Of a DNA stretch of 64,000 bases, positions 50,701 to 62,814 are shown in pieces (position 1 is the first letter of the stretch; every line of letters begins with the position of its first letter). The position numbers were made by a program, and so were the translations under genes. The notes beneath the pieces are model-generated. The model was not told the origin of the DNA, did no database searches, and worked only from the letters and a program-made list of their open reading frames with translations. The DNA comes from Campylorhamphus procurvoides. Lineage: Eukaryota > Chordata > Aves > Passeriformes > Dendrocolaptidae. Where the stretch lies: NCBI GenBank assembly GCA_013396655.1, contig WBMV01000850.1:1134110-1198109 (forward strand), read 5' to 3'.

Positions 50701-53700
50701 ACCTTGAGTTATATGCATCAGTTTATTCCAGCTGAGAAACTGTCTTGCTGACTTAGGTGTGTTACCAGGGATAGAGCTGGGGTCTGGAGTGCACAAGGCA
50801 CTGGTGTGAGGAACTAAATACCACTGTATTCCAGTTTACACTGAATGTTTTCTGTCCTACACAGAAAGCTGACAGAAATGAGAAACAGTCTGACCTCTAA
50901 TCTTATTTCATCTTTCTGCTAAACAGTAAGACCATCTGGAGTGCCTGGCTTGGTAAATGACATAACACAAAAGCAGTAAAAAGTACTAGATCTAAATGCT
51001 CAGACCATTCTGGAGCCCTGTTTCTCTGCAAGAGACTGTTCTTTAACGCCCTTTCGATACAATTCCTAAGTGCTAAAGCCAGCACTGGGCAGATCCTTTC
51101 CCCAGAGCCAGATGGCTAGAATATCACACAAAATGATGCCCAGCCTCTTCTTGCTGGGTGAGGCAAGTACCTTGGGAGGCTCCTGAGGCCAGGAGAGCTT
51201 TCTCCTCAACAGTAACATGAAGATGCTCCATGGTCAGTCCTGCCTTCCCTCATTGCACTTCATGGTGCAGTTGATGCAGGAGCTTCTCCTGCAGTGGATG
51301 AGCTGCCCCCGAGCACTGGGAGAAGGTTTGGGTGGCTGGGGGGGTCACAGAGGTGCAGGATGACCATGGGGCACTTGGTCCAGCCATGCCTTAAGCCACC
51401 CAGTCAGGACACTCCACCCCTGGGCTCTTTCCCTTGTCCCTTATAGAACTTCAGCTAAATCAGCCTCTGAGAGAAAGTAGCAGAAACCTGAGGGAGATGC
51501 TCTGATAAGGGCTTGATACTCGTTGCCTCAGGGAGCTGCTGAGATTGTGTGTGGCCTCAGGGGCTTTGCTGGATCCAGCTTCTCTGGTAAATCTGACAAA
51601 TGACCTTTATCAGTGTGTGACTGAGGGAGAGATAAGATATGGTGGTGTCTGTGAAGTGATTTGAAGTCCTTTATATGGTTCCATCTTCCTCCCTCCTGAG
51701 TATCAAGGTCTTTAAATGAGAGAGATACATATGAGGCAACATGAAAGAACATAAAATTTCAGATCATTTAGAGACCCACTGCGAAGTCTGGTTGCCCACA
51801 AATGCACATCTCTTTTTTTTTTAATTTGAAAATGTTGATTATTTTAGCCAGAAATGTCCTGGTTAAATTCTTCTGTGTTTACTCCCACATTAGAGGCCTT
51901 TCTACAAAAGGCAGTAAGAGAGGGCGAAATTTGACTCATTCCCTCAATCTGCCTTAAAAAGTAAAGAACTGTTATTATTTATTTTAACTTTTTTTTTCTT
52001 TTTTTTTTCCCCTCTGCACTCACCTTAGGTAAAAAGACCATTCTGGACTGTACACAGCCAGGCTGAAGTGCTTTCAGTAAATTTATTCAGGAAGGATTAA
52101 TGCACCCTTCTTACCAAACAGCTGTTAAATTGAAGGAAGATATTTTCCTACAGCTTCTAGGCCTGTTTAGAGTTTGGTTTTTAAGAAAGAGGGTGAATCT
52201 CTATCTACAGTTTGTGTTTTGTTCTTTCAGCTTTCCCTACCCCACTCCCTGGATGGAATCCCATTAAAAGATATGGTTCTCTATGCTGTGGGCCTGGTGC
52301 CATTCCATTATGTATCTGTGCCTGTAGATGAAAATGTAAAGCTTTGTGTAGCACAGGTGGCTTTGATAAAAGGAGAAAAAAACATTCTTGACAAGTTCTA
52401 AACTGGCCTGTGTGTCTATTCTTCCCTCTGCTCTGCCTTTTGAATGTTCTTAAAATGAAAAAAAAAACAAAATAGCAAACCAACTAACCACTCAAACACT
52501 CAAAGTTGTTATATAAAATTTTTTTTAAAGTGACTGCTCAAGGTAAGAGAAAAAGTTCAGTCTTTTGCCTGGGTTTCCTGCACAGTGTGTTATGAAGCAT
52601 ATAGGTTTGCTGGAGAGTCCTACATATGCTACCCTGTTATCTGTTCCCATAAGGGGCTATGCTGAGTGTTTATTTCTCTCTCAATTACTAGTTCTCACCC
52701 TGTCTTTTTTCTCTTGTTTGTCACAGCAATTTATTCAGTTCTCCTTTTTTCCTCCTGCAGAAGAGATGGTGGAAGGAAAAAGTGCCATTCTTATAGGCAT
52801 GAGCCAGTGGAATTCAAATGACCTTGTTGAGCAGATAGAAACAATTGGGAAGCTGGAAGAAAATCAAGGTAATGTTTAGTCTGCATTACGTATTTATTTA
52901 GAGTTAATAAGGAAATCTTACTACTGAAGCGATTAGTTTTGAGATATTATGTAAATTCTCTACAGAAATGTCATTTTACAGCATTCTGTAGTTAAAAGAT
53001 TTATATAGACACGTAAGTAGCATTTAGTACTGAGAAATGAGTTGCAATGATCTCTTCCAGGAGGAAACTGTGGCAGGCCAGGTAATACAAATTCATTGGC
53101 TTCAGTGGGCAGTCAGTGTTGGACTGAGCTCAACAACTGCGAGATAGATTACAAGACTAAAACTTACTTTTTTGAATGTACCCTTGTATTCAACATACGA
53201 GAGACTTGTTCCTGGGTTATTTTGCTCCTTAAGGTTTGCAAATTGTTACTGGAATTTCTGTGGTGACACTTACCCTCAGATGTATTTGGGGCCAGTTTTA
53301 TGTAAATATTTATGTAACTGGGCCACTGAAATGAGTGGAAAATGGGCACTGATAGACCAGTAGGAATCTGGGACCGAGGACAAGGTTCTAGGCAGTCTAA
53401 TTGTTACTTTGGCTCTTAAGTTCCCTAGTTGTTTGAAAATGAAAATTGCTTTGTTGACTTTAGGGAGAGAGAAAGACCTAACTTGCTTCTCTGTCAGTGG
53501 CATGAGGCTCGGGCATAATGGTACTTGTTAATGAAACTAGCTTTTAAAAGAATTTGATGTACTTGTCTGTTTTAGGAGCCTTTTCTTTATGGATTTGCTA
53601 CATGTAGTCAATCCTGAAAATAGCTATGAATAGGTCTGTTCTAGTATACAGGTGTACAAAAGTAATATTTATCTGAGTTGCAAACTTCTTATGACCTACC

Positions 53701-56700
53701 ATAAGAATGATTTATTTTGATAGTATTTAAGTGATGGAGTTATACTCCATCCTTCTTCATACAGAGTGTTTCTATTTTCATTCAAGGTAATTCTCTGTGA
53801 TGTTTTACAAAAGAAAGAATTCTCATCTGTTTTTTTCCTTCCTTTCATTTCTGTTCACACACACATGTTAAAAGCTTTGGAACCAGTGGATGTGACCCAA
53901 AGCAGCTGATGAACTGACCTGTGCTAAGATGTATTTACATTCTCACGCTGCAAGTGGCTTTTGTGTCACTGTTCATTGTGATGAGTTGGACTGTTAATTA
54001 TAGATATATTAGGCAAGGACTGAAGTTGTTGGGAACTGGGCTAGCACAGATCTGAACAAATGTTACATGTCCTGTATCCTGGTAAATCAGAATGTGATTT
54101 CACTGTTTTATCCATGCAAAAGAAAGTGGAGTTCTGGCTGTAATGCACAGTTAGAAATCTTCACTGCTGCACCCCTGCTCAATAAATCAGATTTCTGAAT
54201 AGGCAAGGCAATTACATGTGTTTCCTTCTTTCCTCTGCCACCTTACACTCACAGATTTAGTCCTGTTGATTATCTACATACTGGGTTATTGCCTCCCCCA
54301 TACACGTGCTCCTCTGTGTGTTCATGGAATTATCTGCCAAACGCTGATCGGTGATATCACACTGTTGTTAGTGCAGATAATTGTACCATGCTATTGTTAT
54401 AGCTTAACAAGACTGAATAGTGGTACTGATTAGCAATTTTAGAAAAATCTCTGAGTAGCAATATCATACACAAACGAAAGAAGCAAAGAGGGAGGGAGGA
54501 GGACATTGGAAGGAAGACTGTTGTCTTCTGTGCCACAGTGAAAGGTATTTCAGCCTTAGCCCAGCTGTTTATTGCAAAAAACTTAAAAGTTCAGCTAAAG
54601 CTGGATTCTCTTTCATCTGTAGATAAGAGAAAGATATCTTCCTATGGTATCTTTTCCCAGGGTACTTCACTGGTTCAGTGGAGTTACGAGGAGTATGGTT
54701 GTAGATTCAGGGAAACTCCCTCCCCAGATGGATTTACTTTGAGCTCTGGGAGAATGATGAGTTCATTGGTGTTGGTTGCAGAGAGCTTTGCTACAACTCA
54801 GCCAGTCTCTAGGGCCAGTGGTTTTGCTATGTGCCTGTGCAGAGAGCAGAGCACTGGTTCTTTTTCATGGTTTCATAAGTTGATTAATAAAGCAATTATT
54901 ATGGGCTCTTTCAACAAGTGAAGATGCATGAGAAGATGCAGTATGCCTTGGGCAGAGCCAAACACACACTGGGTGCTTTTTATTTAAGTAATGCTACGGT
55001 TCCAATGTGAGACAGAGAATATCCTCAGGAACTTTGTAAGTGGCAGGTATGTAATTTAGTTCAATCACTGATTCTCAGTAAGTACGACTGAGAGCACTTG
55101 TCCAGCACAACCTTTTTTATCAGAGGTAGAAATAAGTCTTTGGGAAAAAACTGGTAGCAGCATATGAATTTATTAAGTTTTCATTACAGAAAATAACACA
55201 AACAGCAATCAAGCCAAATTTAAAATTCGTACAGCTGCATAAATTATGTTGATGCAGATGCCTTCTTTGTTGTGGAACAAAAGCTTTTTTTACACATCAT
55301 AGCCATGCATTGAAATCCACTCCTGGTGCAAAGTATCTGTCCACTACATTAAGGAAAACTGCATGTACTCAGCACTGGGAACAAATTCAGCCTGCTGGAT
55401 TTCAGTGCTTTGCATATCCTCTAGCTATCTTGAGATCATATCCTTACTTTAAATACATTAGTGTTTGTGAGGCTGAAGTTGGTGGGTTTTTTTGGTACTC
55501 CTGACAGAAGCGGGGAAGAATTTCTTCCTAATGTCCAGTCTCAACCTACTCTCGGTTTAAAGCCATTCCCTCTTGTCCTACCACTGTGTGCCCTGCTGAA
55601 GGGAAAAATCAACCAGGCCATCATCCAGAGTACTCAAGAGCTTCCAGGACTGGGTGGTGTACCAGCCTCTGCAGGGTTAGTTGGTCCATTTTGAGAGCTG
55701 GAAGTTGTGCCAAAGAGATCGGTGCTAAAAACCTCCATTGTCCTCAACTGGTTGAGAGGGATTTGGTTTCAGGTCCTGGATTCTGAAATAACCACTATAA
55801 ATTCATGTAGTGGTCAAACCACTCAGTATGACACAAAAGTCTCTACACCGTCATGACTGCTATAGTGAGTTTTACCTTCTACTACTGTTTCTCCTCCTCT
55901 CCTCTGAGGACTACCTTGCCTAATTTTTATCCACAGTGAATGTTCTGTGTAAACAAACTACTCTCTTCCTTTCCCCCTGGAGCATGTGACCTACCCCTCC
56001 TTGTCATGCCCTGCTGGACTCATATAATTAATTACAGGGTGTTGTTACATAGCTGACTGTAATGTTTATGCTGCTATTAAATTTATTGCAATAGCATCTG
56101 CTGCTGCCTATTAATGGGAAGAATGGCAAACAGAAAATTTGGCTCAGTGAATAGTGGAAGGGAAGGATGAAAAACTACAATAGTCATCAGCATTCCAAAA
56201 CACTTCAGATGGCTCATCTAGAGAACAGATTTTACTTACAGCAGCAGGTTTTAGGGAAAAGCAGTGGACTGGATTTCTGCAAATCCTCACTGCTGGGCAG
56301 GTTACCAGTGTTGTGCTGCTCCCATCATTTAATTTTCTGATGCTGTATGTTCTAGAATGCAGCTCAGCAAATGTATGCAAAATGAGGGAAACTTAAACTA
56401 GCTGCTGCTAAGATATCTTTTAGCTGAGTCCTGCTGCAGAGAGCACTGCTTTCCTTGCAGTCCCTCTCTTTCCCTTTTCCAGGCTGCACCAAGGTCCGGT
56501 CCACATGCCGGAATCAGCATGTGTTCTTGCATTAGTTCCTTTGGGCCTCGAGTTTCCCTGGCTGCCATTCCCATCCAGAGGGTCATACCATCTGTAGGTG
56601 TATTGTCTCCTTTCCTCTCCCTCTGTTTTCCCAAGTTTCACATAACTCTGCTCACACCAGTGTTACATTTGCCACGGCATTTAAAGAAAAAATCATTAAC

Positions 56701-59700
56701 AAAACAGATTTTTCTCTTCAGAAGTTAATTTTCACAGTATTCTTGCTGGGGTGAACGCCGTGTTCTAAAGTGGGGTGTGAATGTTGTTTGTTCCAGTGGT
56801 ATGGTTATGTTGTTATATGAATTCAGATGATTAGAATACAGAAAGTCATGTGCCATAAATCCTCTTGGCACTCTTGTAGCCAGTACTGCAAGATTGGATG
56901 TGCAGGGGAAGAAGGAAAGCAATGATCCCTCTGATGTCTCCCTGTGCTGACCTCTGACACTGATCCCATCATCAGTATAATCCCAGGAGAGAGCAAAACA
57001 GGAGACAAGAATGGTACTGTCATGAAAAATGAGGAACAGGCACAGTAAGACATTCCAGAAGGCTTAAATCTACATGTTAGAAACTTATATTCAAAGTTGA
57101 AAATTGTTAGCAAAGCTTTGAAAGGAAGGAACTGTTTCTTAAACCTACCAAATAAAAATGAATTTTAGTTCTGCAGTGGAAGTGTCTTTACATTCTGTCA
57201 AGAGCTGTTTTTTTGGGGTGAGTTTCTATCTGCACAGCCATTCAAAGCTGCCATGTGAAGGAGTTTTCTTCATAAAACCCATTGTTTTCCATGTGATAAT
57301 TTGTGGAATTGTGTATACCAGCACTTCAGAAGGCTGGCCTGTGCTCTTGACATGGAGGCCTGGATTTTGCTGTTAGCTGTCACATTCCTGGGAGCTTCAC
57401 ACGTTCTTCCCAAGGCAGTGACTGATGGCTGCTTTGCCTCAGCCTCTCTGTGAGTGATTGCAGTTAATATTTTTCCCCTAATAAGTTGAAAGCAGGTCAC
57501 AGTTGTGACCCAAGCTCTTTGTCAGAACAACAGTCTGTGAATTGTCCTGGTGAGGAACTGAAAATGTATGTGAAATTTGGAAAGTAGCTAATTCCAACAA
57601 GTTTCGTTCTTCAAAAGTGAAATACAGCAGTGTAGTGCAAGTACTGCTTGCACAAAGGGTGGACTAAAGCAGATTTCTTTGCTGTATATTAAAAGCCTGT
57701 CATTTTTATCTCCTCTTTTTACTCCCTTCGAAACCAAATTGTCCATTGTGATAGCTGGGGCATCTGAAGCAAGAGAGAATAGTTACAGAGTTCTTATTCT
57801 GTACTGCTGCATCCATCAGAGGAGTTAAACATTAATGTTAGCTTTTATATATTAACCCTAGTTGGATGTAGTGTAACAGCATCTTTAATTCATGAGCTGA
57901 GACACTGTGCTTACAAGTCCTGTAGTGTTCTGAAGGCCCTGGGCAGAAGCTTCCATTGAGCACAAGGAAATCAGTGAGCAGGCGATGGCAGCACGGGCAC
58001 TGTTTTATTCATGTGTCTTGGAGTGCCACCAGCTGCCCTGGTCCTTGTCATTTGCCAGCCTGTTCTCTGGTGCCAGACACATGGAACAGAACATCACCTC
58101 TGCTGTGGAGTCAGCTGGGCCCAGTTCTGTGTCTGTGAATATACTCGAGGGGTAGGCAGGCTCCAGGAACAAGAGGAAGTGTTGCTGGGCCTCTGAAGAA
58201 GGAATCGAGAGAAGGAATGGTGTTCCCATCCCAGCTCTGATGGGAGGTGTAGGCTGATGCCTTTGGCCTTTGGTTTCTCTTGTGGTGGAATGATGGCAAA
58301 GGTATTCACCCTCGATGGTAGAAATAGCCAGAGTGCTGTATGAGAACTTTATCTACAGAAAGGGCCTTTATTCCCATATCCTTGTGTCTCTGTATGTTAG
58401 GTTTTTGTATTTAGATCTGAGAAAATCCCTTTGTACTTGCACCTTCTTTTGGACTGGTGGACTGTGGCAGAGAGTGGAAGGACAGAAACTTTCTTGAAAA
58501 AGCTGCCAATTAGATATTTGGAATAGGAATCTGTTCTGTATTGCTAAGTAAGTTATGCCAATTCTTAGTTATTTAAGATTCACTGGCTAATGCTGCAGGT
58601 TATCAAATAGATTCCTAGCTATAGTTTTGTTGCCCAAGATGCCTCTCTTGAAATAAACTCTAGCTTCTAGACTAACCATTTTGATGAACAGCAGTTGTCA
58701 GGTGTGTCATATGCTACGCTATTCCCACTGAAGCCAATGGGAATTTTGGAAATCACCGTACTTGTCATTTGCAAAATATTTACTGCAACACAGTAGAAAA
58801 AGTAAAGAACTTGATGTTCCTGTAAAGCAATTTTAGTTCACATTGTGGTTTCTTCCTTTTGCAGGTGAAGAGTCTGCATTTTGCTCATCTGGCTTTTTAC
58901 AAGAAAAACAACGTGAGTCAAAGCTGTTCTCATTTTTCTTTGTGCAGAGGCTGTTCAACAACTAGAGATAGTAATGGAGGAGACTGGTTAAGCAAGTGGT
59001 CTGTTACCCTGAGAAGAGAAATGCATGTGGAGGGACCAGGATTCTTTAAAGTTCTATTTTATTTATTTTCCATGTGGATTATGAGACTTCACCAAGAAAG
59101 TGCCTGTGACATTATTTAGGGCATTAGTGCCCTGTAGTGTTGTCTGGAGTGGCAGAGGTGGAGCAGTGGAGGGTGAAGCTGCTGGTGTACATGATAGCTC
59201 ACACAGGACAGGATGACATGGCTGGATTTGGAGTGTAGGAGCCTTCAGGGCTTTGTGCTCTGGACGTCCTTCTCCTGGCTCTGCTTAAGGAGGTGCAAGA
59301 AGTGTTGCTGTTAAAATTTCTGAGTGCTCTAGGAATGAAAAGCAGTGCCAAGACTGGCATTGCTAGGGTTCCTTTGCTGCTGGTGCCCAACTTCAAGGAG
59401 TCTATTTACATGTGGCTCTGCTGTTGATCTTTCTCTGCTTTGGCATTGCTTGTTAAAGAGCAGAAATTGACTTACAGAAACGTGTGGTGTTAATGAGGGT
59501 GTTTTCTTTCATCACTGTTCTCTCTGGGAACAATTGTCCACTGCCTTCCTGGAGTTCACAGTGAAATGTCTGTTCTTTATTCCTGCAGCTGTGTTCATAA
59601 GCACATGCTGTCACTCTGTGCCAACCCTTTCCCTTTTGGAAATCATACTTTTCCCATCTGGCCTGGTCTGATAACTGGGACTGGGCAGCACTTGGAGTTG

Positions 59701-62700
59701 AGATCCTCGACTAAACCCTGTGTGTTTCTTCTCCTCCAGTGCTCTGTAGTAGTCATGTACAAGATCTGGTAGCAGATGTGTGTAAGGCTCATTCAGTGAG
59801 GAAACTGTGTGAGTTAACACAGGCACTGCCTCATGTTGTGGCTTCCAGAGCAGGACTGGGCTCAGTGGCGTGTGCCATTATTTTCCTCTAAACAGTGCAG
59901 TTTGCAAACCTGCATCTGCAGCGTCTTACAGTGTTCTTTATCATTTGTTAATAGAAAGCATATGTCACAGCCTTCATGTGAACATATTTCTTATGACGGA
60001 TTTATCATTATGAATGACTGGTAATAGCACAGCAGATGGCAGGAAACGGCATCATTTCTCATGGGAGCTTGATCATGGAAATAGCAGTTTTCTTTTGGGA
60101 CTGTCACCACCTTATGCTTTGTAGCTAAAGTGGGTTCTTTTTTTTTTACTTTAAATTTATTCCTAATTAACATGACAAAGTATTAGGGATATTTGAAATG
60201 GTCTGTGGATTAAAAAAACAAAGGGGACCTGGCTTGATTCTTTACATGGATTTGAACTCTACCTCATGATCTCAGAAGTTTGGGTATGATCATACGAATT
60301 GTATTCTCCTAGATTCAGGGTGCTTACTTATTTTTTTGATTGTGCATTGAAGCAGAACCTTTCATGGCTGCTTTGGGGTCTTGAATCACTGTCTGAGCTT
60401 TGCCTTTCACCTGGCTCTCCTCTTGTATTGATCTTGAGATCTGATGTGCTCCACATGAAGAGATGGTTTGGGCAGTGAGTTAGTTCAGGCAAGCTTGTAG
60501 ACACACAGCTTGCTTGGTGCCTGTCACTAGTGAGCACATAGATATATTTATATATCAATTCCAGTGGGAATTTGAGTCTAAAACAATCCCTACCAGACAC
60601 AGTGGCTCATTGGTATCAGCAGTAGCAGTGTATATTTCTGTCTGCAGAACTACTTGGTAAATCTCTTGTCAATAAATTAGTTGGCTTAGGTGATAGCCAC
60701 TGTTCCTGGCTGTTGGCTGCTAGACTGAAAAGCAGTTTCTGTATTGGGCATGCATTTAATTTTGGACTGTGTGCTGTTGTCCTTAGAATTCAGCATCTGA
60801 TAAGCAATAGGCAGATATCATTTTCACCTATTTCACATTCCTTTGTTTTGGTCCCATGTGTTTCTAAGAGCCATTTAACTACATAAGGTGGTTCCCAGTG
60901 AGCTGAGACATGGTCCTGACAAAAAAGGCTCAGTAGTTCCTGCTGTTTTTTATAACACAGCCTTATGTTTTAAATGACATCAGTTGATGATCCCCCTAAA
61001 ACTGGAACTTTTAAATTTCATAATGTTGGCATGGATTTTAATAATGAGGTCAGCTTTAAATTGCAGAGAATTCCAGAAAGCAGTTGCATTTGGTGGAAGC
61101 TTGGAGTTTATGGATGTATGTTGTCTCTTTTGGGTTTGCTTTCTGATTGGTCTTTGTTGTTGTACTCTTTTGTTTTATACAAGTATTAAATGACTAGTAC
61201 ATTAAATCCTTGTCTGTCAGAAAGGCAAGATTAATGACCTCATCCTTAAATATGGAGAAATGCAAACAGGCTAAATAAATTTCCAGTGGCTCTAAGAAAT
61301 GATATTGGTAGAATCTGGGGTAAAATTCACTCCAAGTCTTAATGCAGAAGAGTAGATTGTTCAAAATGTGCTTTGGACTAAATTCAGTGTTTTTAGAATA
61401 ACCTGACCAGACCCTGCTTAACCATTGTTCTTGGTGAGGTGAAAATTACATTCTGCTCTCTTAGGGTCTGGCAAACTGCCTGTAAGCAAATGGAGTGGAA
61501 CCACAAAGAGGGTGTGAACTCCAAATGCCAAGGAAAAGTAAACTGAGTCATCTCTAGCATTATTTGGTGTATTTATTTTTTTCTGGCATGCTGGAACAAA
61601 CAGAGGAAAAGGTGTCTAAATCCTTAAAGTTGTCTGTTATCTTTTTAGGAATCGTTACTTGGTACAACGCTCTCTCTTTAACTCCTAAATCTTGTATCTG
61701 TCATGTAGGGAAGAAGTCCTCACAGTTTCTCGAGGAACAGCTACCCTTTGTGAGATGAGTGGAATTTTAAGGCTGCAATACTGCAGTCAGCTGACATTTT
61801 AAATTATAAATTTCTGGTATCATCATTCAGGAGGGTTTCAAAGCCTCCCTCTTCCCCACATGAGAGGGAGGAGGAGTTGTTACAGGGATAGGATTCACAT
61901 CTTGCCTGGAATTCCATCACTTGCGGTAGAAGGGAAAAGCAGATTTGCCCTCCCCAAAGAACTGACCACAGCAACATTTGCTAATCAAATTTCATCTTAC
62001 AGCTGTTTCCCAGGTAACATGCAGTGGGAGAAAAAAATACTGCATTATGAAGAGACCAGAAAGAGCCTGTTGTAGTTCTCTTCAGTGACTGAAAACAGAA
62101 AAAGTAGGGAGTGCTTTATCATCTTCTCTGCTCTCAAGAACAGAGATTGGTTCAGAGGGCAAGCCTTTTCACAGGCAGCAGTGAATAGGACAGGATAGGA
62201 TAGGAGCAGTTCCTATTATTCAGGTTGCAGGGCTTTCTGCAGAGAAATTGTCTTTTCTCAATGGTCTGTTACTGCTATTTTTCATCATGGTAATGGAGCA
62301 GTGCAGTTCCCTCTGGGAGTTTCCTGGGTAGTCACAGAGGTTTTTGGAAGAACCGCATCCTGAAGGTCTTTGGAAAGTGAAAGGCTTAATTCACTTGCCT
62401 ATATATAGGTGTATAGTGCTATTTAAGACATACCAGAGTATCTAAGATACCTGTATGGAATGAGCAGAGCAATGCAGGACCTCAGGTGACCTTTTCTGCT
62501 GCTGCTTCAGAAAGCTGGTACTACAGACCTGTATATAAGGACCTGAATCCTGTTCTAAGTGTTGCTGTTAAGAATAGAAGAGCCTCTAATATTGTGTGTT
62601 GTTCTGTTTGTCCACAGGATTTCCTGTGAACAGAACTTTCTGTCTTGAAGCTAGAAATGTCCCATACCTCCATAGTTGTCTGTAAAAGATGTGGTAGACA

Positions 62701-62814
62701 AGTATTTATATGATCAATATGTCTTTTTTCCTTTCAGGTGAATTATATAGAGCCTCTTTAAGAAAGCAAAGGTTCCCTGCACAAGGTAGCATTGAAATAC
62801 AGGAGGACAATGAG
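35776..62814 (+). CDS. PITPNM3: Membrane-associated phosphatidylinositol transfer protein 3 (Nir1), N-terminal part
   Basis: Five coding exons lie in the window: 35776-35797, 43454-43549, 52761-52868, 58865-58912 and 62738-62814. Phases match (1,1,1,1,0) and all introns are GT-AG; the gene continues past 64000. They encode residues 1-117, starting MAKAPRPAGP. Residues 26-42 read DSVESSDDEFFDAREEM, an acidic tract followed by a consensus FFAT motif EFFDARE (34-40). Then come GKSAILIGMSQWNSNDLVEQ, FLQEKQRELYRASLRKQRF and PAQGSIEIQEDNE. PITPNM3 is the vertebrate RdgB homologue without the N-terminal PITP domain. The family's FFAT binds ER VAP proteins; Nir1 binds PYK2 and has been reported as a CCL18 receptor. 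The DDHD and LNS2 domains would lie beyond this window. The start matches the human MAKA start and follows a CpG island. Confidence 0.95.
36101..36290. repeat. 110-bp offset direct duplication
   Basis: GAGGGGCAGCCCCGACCGGG and the following GTGGTGTATGCTC occur at 36121 and again at 36231. Similarity extends on both sides (CTCGGGGGTGCTCGG / CTTGGGGATGCTCGG upstream). Between them the 14-mer AGCAGATGAGAGCT is repeated back to back at 36177 and 36191. Confidence 0.9.
41304..41340. repeat. 16-bp direct repeat, 21-bp period
   Basis: CTTCCACTTCAACTGT occurs at 41304-41319 and 41325-41340. Probably a small replication-slippage duplication. Confidence 0.85.
44024..44156 (-). mobile_element. tRNA-derived SINE with CR1-like tail (TguSINE1-type)
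   Basis: On the minus strand the element starts GGTGCCTCAGGTGGTCAGAG, then GCCAAGGTCATGGGTTAAAT and CCCC. This is the order of a tRNA-Ile gene: an A-box-like TGCCTCAGGTGG and a B-box-like GGTTAAATCC about 40 bases later. A CR1-type 3' end follows: GGATTCAATGATCCTTGTGG, TCCTTTTCAACTCAGAATAT and TCTGTGA. The tRNA-Ile head with a CR1 tail is how TguSINE1 of songbirds is built, as I recall it. No intact tRNA cloverleaf can form, so it is not a tRNA gene. Confidence 0.7.
44485..44600 (+). mobile_element. CR1 LINE 3' end
   Basis: The plus strand reads GGCTTTGAGTAGTCTGATAT, GTCCCTGCCCAAGGCGGGAC, TTGGACTAGATGATCT and ends ATTTTATGATTTTATGA. These are the conserved 3' UTR words and the tail of avian CR1. 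It is severely 5'-truncated. Confidence 0.85.
45420..45520 (+). repeat. Possible MIR/core-SINE relic
   Basis: TTGACTTCAATTTGTCTGCC, TGACAGTGATGGTGACTATC and CCACTTATTTTCCCATTTCC appear in the order of the tRNA-related/core part of MIR. Strongly diverged, called by eye. Confidence 0.25.
52869..58864 (+). other. PITPNM3 intron 3
   Basis: A 6-kb intron (donor GTAATG, acceptor TTTTGCAG). Apart from a CR1 fragment at 55505-55640 I see no repeat array, RNA gene or nested coding exon. Confidence 0.8.
55505..55640 (-). mobile_element. CR1 LINE fragment, reverse orientation
   Basis: The plus strand carries the reverse complement of a well-known CR1 segment: GAAGAATTTCTTCCTAATGT, CCAGTCTCAACCTACTCTCG, GTTTAAAGCCATTCCCTCTT and GTCCTACCACTGTG. 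Both ends are degenerate. Confidence 0.8.
58913..62737 (+). other. PITPNM3 intron 4
   Basis: A 3.8-kb intron (donor GTGAGT, acceptor TCCTTTCAG). It contains a possible reversed MIR relic (61240-61325) and a short GGATA repeat near 62190-62203. No other supported feature. Confidence 0.8.
61240..61325 (-). repeat. Possible MIR/core-SINE relic, reverse orientation
   Basis: CATCCTTAAATATGGAGAAA, CAGGCTAAATAAATTTCC and GGTAGAATCTGGGGTAAAAT resemble reverse-strand MIR (GAAACTGAGGC...TTGCCC...GGCAGAGC-type order). Diverged and uncertain. Confidence 0.3.

Larger units (their letters stand above)
43550..52760 (+). other. PITPNM3 intron 2
   Basis: A 9.2-kb intron (donor GTCAGT, acceptor CCTCCTGCAG) that splits the FFAT motif between Arg and the final Glu. 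It contains a tRNA-derived SINE (44024-44156), a CR1 3' end (44485-44600), a possible MIR relic (45420-45520) and T-rich tracts near 51995-52015. No nested gene was recognised. Confidence 0.8.

Noticed and set aside
52229..52401. Possible extra PITPNM3 exon after a TTGTTCTTTCAG acceptor in intron 2
   Set aside because: It ends in a stop with no donor, has no counterpart in the family, and exon 2 to exon 3 splicing restores the FFAT motif exactly.
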